DNA of 64,000 bases from Trichaptum fuscoviolaceum (GCA_910574455.1 CAJSYZ010000007.1:5451974-5515973); one strand, 5' to 3'; positions 43,419 to 56,851 are shown, counted from the first letter of the stretch. Numbers and translations: made by a program. The notes: generated by a model not told the origin, from the letters alone.

Positions 43419-45010
43419 TCAGGCAAAGTCTATGCTCGTGAGAGAACTAACAACAAAACCAGGTCTGGAGTCCACACCGTTGTCTGTGAAGGTTGAGCGA
43501 ATGTGTAGAAGCATGCGCGAGCAGAAGCAGCTGTGTAGGTCATGCTGAAGTCTGTGTGGAACAAGATGTAATATGCGTTAAAGATTGATAACTTCATTTG
43601 CTAAATGCACGCACATGATAAACATCAAACGGGATCCGCTCTATATAGTACCCTTAAGTAGGTTCAAGAGTACAAGAGTTCAAGCGAACAACTTACTGCT
43701 TTGGAGAGTATGACTATTAGATTTGCCAGCGAAACACCTAGGTCAAGGATAAAATAAGTATCAGTCACTCAAAAGTATAAGCTTACAAACAGTTTATGGC
43801 GACAAAGTAGAGGACACCTATGAATAATTGCATGAGCCAATCACCCAAACCACAAGTTAATATAACACTAGCAGGACATACCATCCCTATACAGAACTTT
43901 CATTATGATATTTTCTGGTTCGACATCTTTTCCAGTAATGACTACAAGGACGAATGTGAAACAAACATGAATGGTTACATACCTGAGAGCACCTTTTCTA
44001 GGAGTAAGGAAAAGGTAACTATAATTTCGTAGTATATCAGTATTGCAACGTTTCGAAACCTGTGTAATAAAATACTCACTGGACTCGAAAACAATAACCA
44101 ATACAAAGGCCACGTAGATTGGTCGACTGGGAAAAATAATTAAGCAGCCCTTAACTCCGGACACCTCTGTAGCTGTACTTGCTTTCATTCGATGCAGCCA
44201 TGTAAGTGATGGACGTAGCAACCTACTAGACATTCCTTGGAAGACTGAGGTGTCAATGTATAGAATTGCAGCAAAAGAAGCCTAAAGACAAGAATATATA
44301 GTTCTTGAGCCAGTAGTCGAAATAGAGGTAGTCAAGTAGGAACATACGAAAAGGAGAGAGGAGAAGACAGCAAAGATATATCGGGACTGCCCACAGACAG
44401 CCCATGAGCGTAGCATCATAACCACTATATGAATTTGTAATCAGATACCAACTTTATTGATCCGAAAAACCCCTCACAGCATCCAGCACCGACGCCAAAG
44501 ATTGTGGTATCTACAAAAGCGGTCAAACAGGTGTGTTGAGATTCGCATTTGATTTACTTACAACCAGATATCATTGAAGATTTTAGACAAAACTGCAGCT
44601 TGTCATGTTATCACCGACAAAGTCGTATGCGGGCAGCGACGTAGCATACTCACGCTAGCACTACCGCCAACGGTCAGGACTAGTGATTGCTAGTGTTAGC
44701 TTTACATCCATGAATGACCATTAAGGAACTGTGGCGCACTATAGGACAGGAGTGCGGCGTCCAAGATCGGAGAGTATCGGTTGACGAAGTAGAACACTTT
44801 CGATAGGTTCATGCGCGACGGCCATATGAGGAGCTTCTACAATATTGTGAGTGATACGGCACTTCCAGGACGCCTAACATACTTCATCAGTTAACGTTAA
44901 GACTACATCATAGCACTGAAAAATAGGTCAATGCTTTGCGGAAATACACGAGAGGATTGCATACGATGAGTGCAAGGCTGGACACTATCGCCGAGTGTTA
45001 GCTAAGTTAT
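43419..45010 (-). CDS. DUF6533-type membrane protein, N-terminus unresolved
   Basis: Minus-strand exons: AIVSSLALI, CYDVVLTLTDE, KLLIWPSRMNLSKVFYFVNR followed by YSPILDAALLSY (DUF6533 core), VVMMLRSWAVCGQSRYIFAV, RPIYVAFVLVIVFES, then VVITGKDVEPENIIMKVLYR, VLYFVAINC, SLANLIVILSK and the C-terminal LHSCFCSRMLLHIRS, with the stop at 43419. Exon order and splice positions match the plus-strand pair at 50.6 and 55.1 kb. The exon before AIVSSL contains stops in the needed frame, so either the start lies elsewhere or the gene is decaying. Confidence 0.6.
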
Positions 45011-45109
45011 AGGCAGGATGAAGCTGCATCACGAAAATCTCCAATCTATGTTGGTATCTATAATGGGAATACAGTATGCTCTTAGCTTATCATTGGTTTA
45101 TATTAGATA

Positions 45110-46560
45110 TACAATATTCCTAAAATCTGTCATATTTTGGGGGGGCTTACAATTACCATACAATATTTTCTAGCTTGATAATAGAATGACAATCTTTGCA
45201 CCATATTGTGCTGGGTCTGATAATGCTACTGCAATGGGTCACAATATGATGTAATATTACCGGGTACATACCGGTCACTTGTACTAAAATGATGGAGAGA
45301 CATTTCAAGTTGAGGGACAACGGATTGGCGGGATAGTTTGTGTGGCCGGAGTAGCCGGTTCACACGCGATATTCACTTGTGTTAGCCGCGTCTTGTACAC
45401 CGTGAGAAAATTAACTTACCTTTCCCCAACCACGACATGCGAGAGCGAGAGCAAGGACGAGTCTGACGTCTGCGCTGTGTGCGCGTTCTGTAGGACTTGT
45501 CTCTTCCGAGTTCTTTCTGTTTCTTGTCTTCGGGCTTCGACTACAGCGGCGCGCGATTCTTATGGGCAGGGCGCAACTTTACGGACGTGCAAGAGTCCTG
45601 TTTGTTTCTTGTCTTCGGACTTCTCGCGAGCGACGATTGCGTGGCGCACGCAGAAGACACACTACGGACGGTTGACTGGAGTCTGCGCATAGGCGCGTTC
45701 ATCTAGTTGTCTTCTTTCTTTGATCTAGGTCGCCTCTTGTGTTCAAAACACGAGAGGCGACCCTCACGTTGCCTAGGCAACAAGCGTCGCCGTCTTCAGT
45801 TTGCCGCCCTGCGCGCATGTTTAGAGGGCAAACGACGACCGTTACTTGATGAGACAATGAACACTAGGTCTGAAGGCTATATGGCTAATACTCTCTTGCT
45901 CTTGCTGAGGTGTCTGCTTTCTGGATTCTTTGAGCTCGTAGTCTATGCTTTTGCAACTTGGCTGTCTGAATATCTGGTTTCTCTTTTGCGTGCCATCACA
46001 GCTTGGACTTATCAGCTACCCTGAGTTGCTTCCTTGAGCTGTGCCTAATACTCTTGCCATTTTCCTTGTGTGCTAAGTCTGGCCTTTGCATGGTGAACCT
46101 AGCTTTCGTACATATCGTTTGTAAGTTCCCTTCTTTGTATGTAGTAGATATATCCGCATATGTATTTATGTTTTAATAATATATATATTTAATAATGAAC
46201 CAAGTGTGCTATAATTATTAGTGACCCTAATATGGATAGATTGTTGTACCGCAATAGGAACATGTCAGAGCCCTTATCGTGTTATTACCTGTTATAGCAA
46301 TATGGTGGTACATTGCAAGGGCCTGTCAATATTGCGGCACATTGCAAGGGCTTGCAATATGGCGGTCCATTACCACCCATTACAGTCACTACAATACCGG
46401 GATAAAGTACCACCTACGCCTTATATATGTGTACATATTAAGGTTTCTCATTACCATTCATTATGGCTCTACAATGTACATATAAGGGCCTTATCTGAAA
46501 TTAGAGATTTTCGTGATGTGCCAACCTGTCGCATAGTACTAGAATGTATTAGCAGATCGT
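45110..46560. repeat. Repeat-rich region with CAATAT words and hairpins
   Basis: Repeats of (G)CAATAT, CACATTGCAAGGGC and related words are dense at 45110-45260 and 46250-46400, flanking a GC-richer part with strong hairpins (see 45728). The frames at 45342-45692 and 45707-46024 are open but show no family. It may be a decayed transposon. Confidence 0.35.
45728..45762. repeat. 16-bp-stem hairpin
   Basis: GGTCGCCTCTTGTGTT pairs with AACACGAGAGGCGACC with one G-T type mismatch and a 3-nt loop. The perfect palindrome GTTGCCTAGGCAAC follows at 45768-45781. Confidence 0.7.
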
Positions 46561-47721
46561 AAAGTTGCACCAATATGCGCAGCTTACCTGAAAGGCCTGG
46601 ATTTGCTTCAATCCTTCAACCAGGCCACTTGGAGTGTTTCCAAGAGCTATATTGCTCATACGTCTAGCTGCTACTCGGCAGGAGCTGGGTTCTGATCTAG
46701 CAGGCTGTTGTTTTCGACAGTGGCGATCTACTATGACAAGTCAAAGTATTAATAAGAGCATTAGGGCGAGCTAAAAAGAAGCAGCACTCACAGCTTCCAT
46801 TTCCGTGTTTGATAGATCTCTTTAAAATCGATCGTACCTCCTATTCCTGCTGAGCGATCATCTTCGACATCGAGAGCCAACGAACTACATCAGGATGCAT
46901 GCGGAGATGCAGGATTTGATCGCAGATATAGCCTTGAATGTCACCTGTAAAGTTATGCACGGGAACCGTCTAACGAGCGAGATCTGCTGTTCGAGAGAAC
47001 AAGAACTCCGCCTAAATTTAGAGCCAATAGTAACCACTGAAAAGGCAGAGAGTTTTTAATTGAACTTCTACAAGAGACTGAACGTACAGAGTCGATTTCC
47101 GGAGGCAAAGTAGATTAGCATCACGGATGCCGTGCTTTATCTTCAACATCGTTTGAGAAGAAGAGCCCGCAGGAGTGTCGTCGCCGCGTCAGAGTTCTCT
47201 GTTGACATCTTGTTGCTCAGATCATCTTTGATAACGGAGGTTTTATGAGATATTTTCAAGGCAAAAGATCACAATCTCAGAGTAGTATGAAAGTTTATGA
47301 CTGGATGGGTATGTACAAACACTGGTAGCTGATCTTAAACCATGTCATTAGAATCCAGAGTGGTCTCAAGAGTTGAAACTAGCGGATTAAAATCCAGGTA
47401 CACACGTGGAAGCTCACCTGCAGAACAATTGGTCAAGGGCATTCTCCTCACTAAGCCGAAGAGGTACATACACGTGTCTTCCAGTGAGAACTCCAGTGAT
47501 AATAATCATCTTAGAGCTGATCGGTATATACGATGACAAGTTCAAAGTGAGCCAGAATGTTGCTAGTAGGCTCACCAATCTTGCGGGATTTTAGACACTT
47601 GGTCACCAGTACCAGCAGCTCCAGTTTTACCAAAGCCACTAACTACTGCAAAGACGTGGAGTAATTTTACGCAGTAAATATTCCGTGAAGTAACTTAGAG
47701 AAGCAATAATAAATAATTAAA

Positions 47722-47815
47722 AGTGAACGAGAACGAGATTCGAACACACGACCTGCGTCAGAATAAGAATTACCATAAAGAGAAGCCGCGCTCAAGTCAA
47801 CTAGACTACTGAGGC
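47722..47815 (-). repeat. tRNA-derived SINE-like sequence, copy 1
   Basis: On the minus strand it begins GCCTCAGTAGTCTAGTTGA (A-box-like) and holds GTTCGAATC (a perfect B-box core) about 70 nt later. The cloverleaf stems are poor, so it is a degenerate tRNA relative rather than a working tRNA. Its tail (CGTTCACTT then AT-rich) matches copy 2. Confidence 0.5.
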
Positions 47816-47869
47816 TTATACTACCTTGCCTCACTTAGTAATTATATACTGTCCCAACGGGGCGCAGCC

Positions 47870-48010
47870 CCGCAAGGAGTTAGGGTTATTGTTAGGGTTT
47901 TTGTTAGGGTTATTTAAGGGTTAGTGGGGGGTTTGGGGGGCTCTGCCCCCCATAGTTAGGAGTTAGGGTTTGGGTAAGGGTTAGGGTAGATAGGTAGTTA
48001 GGGTTGTTAG
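47870..48010. repeat. TTAGGG-rich tract with G-run hairpins
   Basis: About nine TTAGGG or GTTAGGGT words occur irregularly. GGGGCGCAGCCCCG-type and GGGGGGCTCTGCCCCCC inverted pairs sit inside. TTAGGG is the usual fungal telomere repeat, but the units are irregular and lie between two SINE-like copies. Confidence 0.5.
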
Positions 48011-48035
48011 GCTTAGTGTTGAGGATATATATAAT

Positions 48036-48130
48036 CCCCCTTAGTGTAGTGGTTAATATGTCGTATTAGAATGTTTCCGGTTTAGGCTTTTATAGAGTCA
48101 TAAGTTTGAGTCACGTTTGTGTCGTTCACT
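48036..48130 (+). repeat. tRNA-derived SINE-like sequence, copy 2
   Basis: CCCCTTAGTGTAGTGGTTAA is A-box-like and AGTTTGAGTC is B-box-like. The tail GTCGTTCACTTATATT matches copy 1. The two copies point away from each other across the TTAGGG tract. Confidence 0.45.
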
Positions 48131-50390
48131 TATATTTTGTATTTGTTACCACGCTATTTGGTATTACCACTTTGTATTACTTGGGTATTATTTCTACGTG
48201 GAATAATTACTGCTCCGATTTACCCCACGTCTTTGCAGTAGTTACTGGACTTGGTAATACTGGATTGGCTGGTACGCCTCCCTATAACCGATATGTGTAC
48301 CTTGGACCGCAAGCGCTCGGTCTGCTGTGTCGCGCAAGCTTCAAGTCATCCCGAGATCGATTTCTTCATCAGACAATGCGGTGGGCGAAAGGGATGAGGA
48401 GAAAAGCATCTTATCAGGAGGACTTAGCGATGGCCTTCATGGTGGATCAAACATTTGAGCAGTGATGAAACTCGAGAGCATTGCGAAGGGGGCGTACAGG
48501 TCGTAAGGTATGTTGATGTTCATCTCTTCAGGATCTTTTCCGAAGCTTACGACGTGATATTCTGTGTTTCAGGAACTGCGGAACTACGTAGACGCTGCTA
48601 AGACAAAGCAGCCGGATGATGTCAATTAAAGTCGCTGAATCCGCCGAGCAGTACATCCTACGTGCAATCCCGAACAGACACTCCTCGAAATCGCCTTGTT
48701 CGGTACTACCAACCACCCCTCGTTTCCTGACTCTCACACGTATGTGAAGACGCTATAGACGTCTGGTTACCGCTAGTCTCTAACTATCCGTGGATTCAGC
48801 GGTAGTCGCCATCCTTGGCAGAAGGTCGGGTCAAAGAGCATCGGCACGTCGTTACTATCACCTCAAACATCAATGATAGCCTTGAACTCAAGCTTTCACC
48901 GCGGACCAAGGGGTCCTAGGATAAGGTCAGCACGAGAGACGCTAGGAGGAAGAATCAACAGAGGTGGCGGTGGGGGATGCGGAAGACATCATGGAGTTGC
49001 AGACTGCGTTGATACTGGTTCAGGCGGACGCGAGAGTGCACCCTACACAAAGGTACGCCTTTCAATCAACTTTCTTTTGCTTGTTATGTTTTACCTTCTC
49101 CATAGCTCTCTCGTACGCCTTCCCTCCTTCCTTCCTCGAACAACATACTAAATATCGGCAGACCGACTATAGTAGACCGACCTCCACCTCCTCCGCGCGA
49201 GCGCGTCCGCATTCACCTCGTGACCGACCGACCGACCCGCCCGCATCCGGGTTCGAGAAAACACTGTCCTTCTAAATCTGAGTCTGCATCTCACCTTTGG
49301 GATCATGATACCTGGGTTCTTAGACACCCGAGTCCTGCCGCATTCACCGAAGCAATCATGGGCAGAAGAGACAACGGAGACGCTCAGCACGGCCTTCACT
49401 TAAGGGCATCAATATCATGTGGCCCTCCCATGGTTGAGGTAGGAAATTACCCGCCAGTTTCGCGGGTCTGGGAGAAAGAAACGTGTCTATCGGTAAAAAC
49501 TAAAGGTGGTATGTGTTCACTCTGAATTCATCTTCAAATAAATGACTGACATTTACGTCAGATTGAAATCCAAATAAGCTCATCAACGCGTCTTTCATCC
49601 AAGCCGACTCGATGGAGACGAGCGTGATCATAGACCACTTTGATTTCATTGCTCACATCTCAACACCATCTACCGCAAAGTTCACACTTGCGATGGATGC
49701 ATAGTACCGTTCGACGTCACGGGTGTGCTGGTCTCAGATGCATCTCTCCATTTCACATACACGCTACACGGACAACCTCGCGGACAGCTGGTGCAGGTGC
49801 AGACGACGCTGTAAGAACCTTCATTCCTCCCGGCGCGCATGACCTTCTAATCCCTCGCACACCCGCCAGAACAAGGACAAGTACATCACCGAGTCCAGCT
49901 TGGTACACGCATCATTAAGGAGGTACATATCTACCTCATGGGGAGCTGGAGGCCGGAGGACGAATACGTAATTGTTAGAGATGATAGAGTGAATGGAGTG
50001 CTGGAATCTGTAGCGATGGTTTGACTGACAATCGGACGATGAATCCGGTTGGTTAGTCTCGGGAGAATTGAATAGGAAGGATTTTGTATTAGTACGTGAA
50101 TGAAGTCTTGATTATACTGCATTAAATAATCTGGTCTCTTTGCGAAACTATTGGTATGCATGAGGAGGCTCGTTCTTCGAGCGGGCGCTTATTGGTATAC
50201 AGTATTGACGTCAGGACTGCCCTCCGAATGTTCATCGGAGCTTCGAGTGGTGTATTGTTCGGACATAGTGCTCACCAAACAGTGCATTCGCGCTCCATCC
50301 CGCGGCACTTATGCACTGCCCGTCCGATTAAGTCGGGAGAAATCAATGAAATTCAGGACATTGAGAAGGATATATCAGTGCGGAATTCTG
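48131..50390. other. Gene-poor region, nothing assigned
   Basis: A frame at 48106-48465 is open on the plus strand but starts inside the SINE-like tail. Other frames (48873-49525, 49640-49918) overlap each other without a family match. No gene is supported. Confidence 0.35.
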
Positions 50391-50575
50391 GTCGGGTCGA
50401 ACCACGAACAGATGGACGTTGTACATGTGTATGTTTTATCTTCGCGCTTAGAGTGTAGCAACGTTCATCAATAGCACATCAACACTCGTACCACTTGGTA
50501 TAAAGGCATGCCTTTCATTGTGCGATTCCCATTCCTCAACAAGTGTTCCACATATTTCCCAATCTCTGAGTCGGT

Positions 50576-52341
50576 ATGGACGGGACATATGAAAATGGGG
50601 GCCTTTATGGTTACAATCTGGAAAGTAGTCTTTTTAAATACCGGGCGTATCAGGTTTGCTTCCCCCCTGTTAAGCTAATATACTATCCTTCTGATATACT
50701 TTCAGTATGCAACAGGTAGGTATCTCAGTGACTCTTTAAACCCTTCTAGGAAACTATGCTTAAAGCCCTGCAAGTGTCCGGACTCGCACTTCTTGTAAGA
50801 TGACTCAGTTCAACAGCAATGTACTTATGCTTATGACTACAGTTTTACGATTGTCTTTTGACTTTTGGAGATGAAGTGCGTCACAGAGAAGCATCACCCA
50901 TATGTATATGCTCACCGGAGCTTAGGTAGATCTCCTGTGGAGATCACGTATGAGCATCTCGAAAGTCCTCTACTTCCTGAACCGATATACAGCTTTCATT
51001 GATGCTTCGCTCATGTGCTACGGTACGTACTGCATATCTTGTTGTTCTCATGACTCTCAGACTAATAATTGCTAGGTCTAACGGTTGGCGGGAGTATCTC
51101 CGTGAGTAGTACGCAATTCGACATGAAAACGTTTCATACTAAACCTTTCCCAGTTTTGCAAAGCATCGATTATAGCATCCGGTTGTAGGTGTAAGACGTT
51201 GCACCAGCAAGAGCTGGCCTTGACTTTTTAAATCTCTTCCAGATCTTGTAACGTACGGCGTCGTCATTTCAGGAGGTAGTGTTATCTTATGCCGAAAATT
51301 CTCGCAACTTATTCATTTGAATAGTTATCCTGATGTTTCGCTCATGGGCTGTCTGTGGTCGGTCCCGATTTGTCACTATAACCTGTGCCCTGCTCTTCTT
51401 GGTGCGTTCTTGAACTATTACTGCTTATATTAATCTCTGCCATAGATCTCATATGTTAATAGACCAACATATCTGCGCCTACAATTATTGACAGACTCTT
51501 CTTCGAGGATATATCAGGTATAGACTCGTGCATTCCCGTTATTGACTTTCTTGTTGTTCATTCTTTCTCTCAGTTATCGAGACAAGCATGAGGGGCTGTG
51601 TTTACGACTTGCCCAATCGGACACCGTTCTCAGTTTTTTATTGATCATTCTTTCTGAATCAGGTGAGCGTACATCTCCGAGTCCTGGCATTCCAGTCTGG
51701 GACAACCATGGACTAAATTAAATACCCCAGTGTTTCTTTGGCTACTATTGAAGAAAACACTTTCAGGTTTGTTGCGCTCAATCAAGTTTCAATGTCAACC
51801 AATTTCCAAGAACTCCAAACCTAGATATTTACTCAGGAAGTTCTGCTTTCAAGATTTTATACCAAGATGGTGAGTCACAGATATTCACGGTTCAGGGCCA
51901 GTGTTTAATGCATAACCGGGTTCATAGGCATTCTCTACTACGTTGTCATACTTTGTTCGTAGACTGAAATCCTTTCATTTGATGCAGAGACTAAACTGAA
52001 CACAGGTATTTCTCTGATAAACCTGATTGTTGTTCTTGTTAGTCCAGTAAGTAACACATCCAAAATTCGTTCATGACGCTTACCAGGGCCGACGCAGAGC
52101 GAGACACGGTTAATCTTTGTAACGTGAGCTTCGATCTAGGATGCAAATCCAATGCTAATCGTCCACTTCTAACAATCATATCAGGATTCAGCGTGTCTTA
52201 CACAGCAACTGCTGCACGCGCGTCCTTTTGCACATTCGTTCAGCATTTGGAAAAAGTGAAATACCATCAAGAACCGGCTTCATCGGATCAAAAATTGGCT
52301 TCGTCGTTAACTCTAAAATTATAACGAGTACTTCGCTGTAA
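50576..52341 (+). pseudogene. DUF6533 gene, broken tandem copy
   Basis: It starts MDGTYENGGLYGYNLESSLF at 50576 and has the same exon chain as the copy at 55134: YATG, then LQVSGLALL, YDCLLTFGDE, VDLLWRSRMSISKVLYFLNR, VILMFRSWAVCGRSRFV, VIETSMRG...DLPNRTPF and IQRVLHSNCCTRVLLHIRSA. In the exon at about 50751 one extra C (atgcttaaag against atgttaaag) moves the frame to an immediate stop (TAA). An extra 11-codon segment near the C-terminus (about 52285) repeats neighbouring codons. Confidence 0.7.
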
Positions 52342-55133
52342 TGCGAGTAGATAGCGTAGGTAGAGGAGCTTGTTTTCCAGGGGAGATACCATAGACATGT
52401 GTGGTATGAGGTGATCGATGTGTTCTATTGTTTAATTGTTCCCATAACAGATTAATCTAAGGAGCAATTTGATATCTGGTCTGCAACCGAGAAGCAATAG
52501 CACTTCTTTTCATGGTCCACGTTATTAGTAAATACGGACAAGTTTAGATTGCATACACAGGAGTGAGTATATTGATAAAAGCTACACAGAGTTGAAGGAG
52601 TTCAACTTGAAGTTCGTCCCACCGCCGGCTGAGCCACTGCAGTGACAAATATAGACAAACATGATTATCTCAGCACCGCCGACAGTGACGCCCAGTAGTA
52701 CAGGCTTTTCGGCTAATCCCAACTCGACACGGCTAAACTGCATCTAGTCATTAGAAACTCCGCCAGGAAGGATATATCTCGTCCAAAACGTACTCTGCTT
52801 CCAGAACTTCGGTTTTGTAGGGCCATAACATCTTCTGCAACAACGTCGAGGAGGCATCAACCAGCTGGCGTAGTGAAATGTTGCTTGGAAGCGGGTTCAA
52901 GCTCCAGAGGCCCGACGGCGACGCAAAGGATGTGAATCACAAATGTTGTGTGGGCTGGCTGCTTTGTAATGCAAGGAAGTGTGTGAAGGCTTTCTCTGAA
53001 CTTGAAGGTACGTTGCCCCTCCAATACATTCATCATCAACGAGCTGACGATTGGATATTGTGCACTCAGTGATGCTAGCCAGCTTTAATAATGCCAAGTA
53101 AATGTCGGAGAAAGAGGCTAATTCAGCATAATGCGGACATCTCCTTTAAATACAACTCATCAAGCTTTGCGGCGCGATGTTGGTCTGAACACCATCGCTC
53201 TCTCGTGTTTCTTCAAGCCGGTTTTCGCCGCGAAGACCATCACAGCCCCCAAGCCAAGACATTATTTCATACCTTATCCGTCGCTTGCGTCATGGAGAAT
53301 AGGCCGAGGACCCTACGCTGGGAGGACACACGACTGCAGGAAGTGGATAGGGTATCACGATGTTGGAGGACGAGCGTTGCTCACTGGAAGCGGACTATTT
53401 CGACAAGCTCGAGAGTGTCCGAAGCGGGAGTGCGAGGCAATGGGTGCAGAATATAGATGAATTCAACGAAGGTGCGTTTGTTGTCCAACTCTGTGAACTC
53501 TTTACCTTTGGAGCTAATAATTGGACTGGACACGTGCTTAGGAAGTTCAGTCATTTCAAGTAGTACAAGTCGCTGGCAATGAAAGAAGCTATTTTCGCTG
53601 AAGTGCGATGCATTGTGCTGTATGCTGTTAGGACCCCAATTCCCACCACGCTCTCCCGAATCTATCTGGTATTGCACTTCCATATACTTTCTTTCCGTGC
53701 TGCACCTTTGCGGTATCCATTCGGCGCTATTGCTCTTGAAGGTGGCGTCGGTGGCCACCCTTCTGATTCGATGAAGGACGTTGTTATCTGTGACAAGTCA
53801 ACGTGCTTCGGCACGTACATGCAATGGACTCTATCCACGAGCTGTTCCAGTACAACGAATTCACTCACCTGGCGAAGATCCTCCCCTTGACCAAACCTTC
53901 GATCGCCGACGCCCGAACACAGCCTTTTGAACGCAATCCTCGCTCAGACATCAAGGAAGCAAATCGAACGGACAAGCGCGGTGCTTTAATCTGCACCCAT
54001 CTCCGAGGCTTATATTCCGCCGATATCTCTTGTCAAGATTACGCTCAACTCTCAGTTAATCATCCGTGCGGTTCTCGGAGCTCCTCTTCTTCGGCTGCGA
54101 TCTTGAGGTTCATGGATTTTTGATTATAGGCTTCAGATCTGCACCTCTAACCAAATGCACGCTTGACCGACACATACAAAGTGATCTGAACCGCGCCTTG
54201 CTCGGATGCGCCGATTCCCGCAGTCCCTCGTCTTGTTATAACCGCCTCACCCTGATGAACGACCGAGGATGCTTTGCTCGGGAATCAAGGGAAAGTGGGG
54301 CAAACATGTATATGGGACCGAAACTAGCGATGGGAAAGTGGATGAGTGTCTTGTTATTACGAAACGGAGGGAAAGTTTATAAAAGTGTCGATCGACTTGA
54401 GGTGCAGTCATGTGTGGATTATTTACAATGTATGGGCCATTCTTCACTAAATTAAGTTCAGCCCTTTTAACTTGTTCTGATTATAGCGCCTTAGGTGGAC
54501 AATATCAATCATTGTGTGCAGTCTTTGCTGCACATCATCAACTTCAATTATCCGGGCTGTCCGTCGCTACGTGGTCTATCTACGTCCGCTTTCCCCCCGC
54601 AGTCAGTCTAGGAGAACAATCCCGTGGCTACGAGATGCCGTAAGGCTCATTTCCGCCTCTGCGCCGAACTACTTGCTACGAGGCTGGCGTAGACGGCGCT
54701 TCATGACAAAGATCATGTATGTATAGCAGGGAAAAATAGTAACCAAAGACATACTATTAACAAGTACATACATTGCCATAGTAGCGAATCCCGCGCCTTA
54801 TAACCGCATCGGAAGACTGAATACAGAACACTGAGATTCATTGATCGTATCACAGGTCTTCGATTGATGATCTTACCAGTAATACGTGTTTAACCTTCTC
54901 GACACTCAAATGCCGCTGTCAAACTGTATATATCAGTGCTGCTTTCTAGTCGGGTCGAACCACGAACAGATGGACGTTGTACATGTATACACTTTATCCT
55001 GGCTCGCTTAGAGGGTAGCAACGTTCATCATGAGCGCCTCAACCATTGTATCACAAGTTATAAAGGCATGTCCTTCCTTGTACGATACGTGCTCCCCAGA
55101 AAGCGTCCAGCATCCCCTATTCTCAGAATCGGT
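52342..55133. other. Spacer of the DUF6533 tandem duplication
   Basis: There are several open frames without a family match (53091-53460 and 53131-53460 overlap in two frames; 54066-54455). From 54945 the sequence is the 5' flank shared with 50395, marking the start of the second duplicated unit. Confidence 0.35.
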
Positions 55134-56851
55134 ATGGACGGGACATATCAAGATAAGGTCATTCATGGTTACGATCTAGAAAGTAGCCTTTTTAAATACA
55201 GGGCGTTTCAGGTTAGCATCCCCCCTTCCTGAGCTAATATTTTATCCTTCTGATATACCTTTAGTATGCAACAGGTATCAGTGACTCTTTACACTCTCCT
55301 AGGAAGTTATGTTAAAGTCGTGCAAGTATCTGGGCTCGCACTCCTTGTAAGATGTCTCAGTCAAACACACCGTACTTAAGCTTATGATTACAGCTTTACG
55401 ACTGTCTTTTGACTTTTGGAGATGAAGTGCGTCATTAGAAGTATTACCAGTATATGCTCACCAGAACTCAGGTAGATCTCCTGTGGAAATCACGTATGAG
55501 CATCTCGAAAGTCCTCTACTTCCTGAACCGATATGCAGCCTTCATCGATGTTTCACTCATGTGCTATAGTACGTACTACAGATCTTGTAGTTCTCATGAT
55601 TCTTAGACTAATAGTTGCTGCTAGGTCTAACGGTTGGCGGGAGTACCTCCGTGAGTAGTATGCATACTGACATGAAAACGTTCCATACTTAACCTTTCCC
55701 AGTTTTGCAAAGTGTCGATTATAGCATCCGGATGTAGGTGTAAAAAGCTGGTCCAGCAAGAGTGGGTCTTGACGTCTTGAAACATTCCAGATCTTGTAAC
55801 GTACGGCGTCGTCATTTCAGGAGGTAGCGCTGTCTTATGCCGAAAATTCTCGCAACTTATTTGTACGAATAGTTATCCTGATGCTACGCTCATGGGCTGT
55901 CTGGGGTCGGTCCCGAGTTGTCACTGTGATCTGTGCCCTGCTCTTCTTGGTGCGTTCTCGAACAATTACTTCTTATATGCCATAGATCTCATTTGGTATT
56001 AGACCAACATATCTGCGCCTACAATCATTGACAGACTCTTCTTCGAGGACATATCTAGTATATTTTCGTGCTTTCCCGTCCTTGGCTTCCTTCTTGCTCA
56101 TTATTTCTCTCAGTTATTGAGACAAACATGAGAGGCTGTCTTTACAACTTGCCCAATCGAACTCCATATCTCAGCTTCTTACTGATCATTCTTTCCGAAT
56201 CAGGTGAGCGTAGAATTCCTGGAGTTTCAGTCTGTGACAATCACGGACTAAATTACATCCCGTAGTGTTTCTCTGGCTACTATTGAAGAAAACACTTTCT
56301 GGTACGTTCCGCTCAATCACGCTTCTATTTCAACCAATTTCCTGGAACTTTAAACCTAGATATTGGCTCAAAAAGTTTCGCTATCAAAGTTCTATATCAA
56401 GATGGTGAGTTACGGATATTTATGGTTGAGTTCCAGTGCTTAATGCATAACTGGGTTCATAGGCATTCTATACTATGTTGTCATTATTTGTTCGTAGACT
56501 GGATCTTTTCATTTTGATACAGAAACTAAACCGGGCACATGCATTTCTCTGATAAACCTGATTGTTGTTCTTGTTAGTCCAGTAAGTGTCACATCCAAAA
56601 TCATGGTTCTTGACGCTTACCATCGTCTAAGCAGAGCGAGACACGCTTAATCTTTGTAGCGTAAGTTTTGATCTAGGATGCAGATCCAATGCTAATTGTC
56701 TACTTCTAACAATCATTTCAGGATTCAGCGTGTGTTACACAGCAACTGCTGCACGCGCATCCTCCTGCACATCCGTTCAGCATTTGGAAAAAGTGAAACG
56801 CCGTCAAGAATTGGCTTCGTCGGTAACTCTAAAAGTATGCCGAGTAAATAG
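55134..56851 (+). CDS. DUF6533-type membrane protein, apparently intact tandem copy
   Basis: Exon 1 is 55134-55211 (MDGTYQDKVIHGYDLESSLF then KYRAFQ). A 10-nt exon follows at 55265-55274, then from 55303 SYVKVVQVSGLALL, YDCLLTFGDE, VDLLWKSRMSISKVLYFLNR followed by YAAFIDVSLMCY, VILMLRSWAVWGRSRVVTVI, VIETNMRGCLYNLPNRTPYL followed by SFLLIILSES, FAIKVLYQDG, ILYYVVIIC, and a last exon with IQRVLHSNCCTRILLHIRSA ending at 56851. The first exons join in frame. The middle (55620-55850) was not fully resolved. The function of the family is unknown; integral membrane location is expected. Confidence 0.65.

Noticed and set aside
47722..47815. A functional tRNA gene
   Set aside because: The B-box is perfect, but the acceptor and T-arm stems do not pair well, and a related sequence with the same tail sits 220 bp away, pointing to a SINE.
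47870..48010. A chromosome end
   Set aside because: TTAGGG words are irregular, short and followed by 16 kb of ordinary sequence.
48106..48465. A 119-aa plus-strand protein
   Set aside because: It begins in the tail of the SINE-like copy, has no recognised domain, and shows no splice or promoter support.
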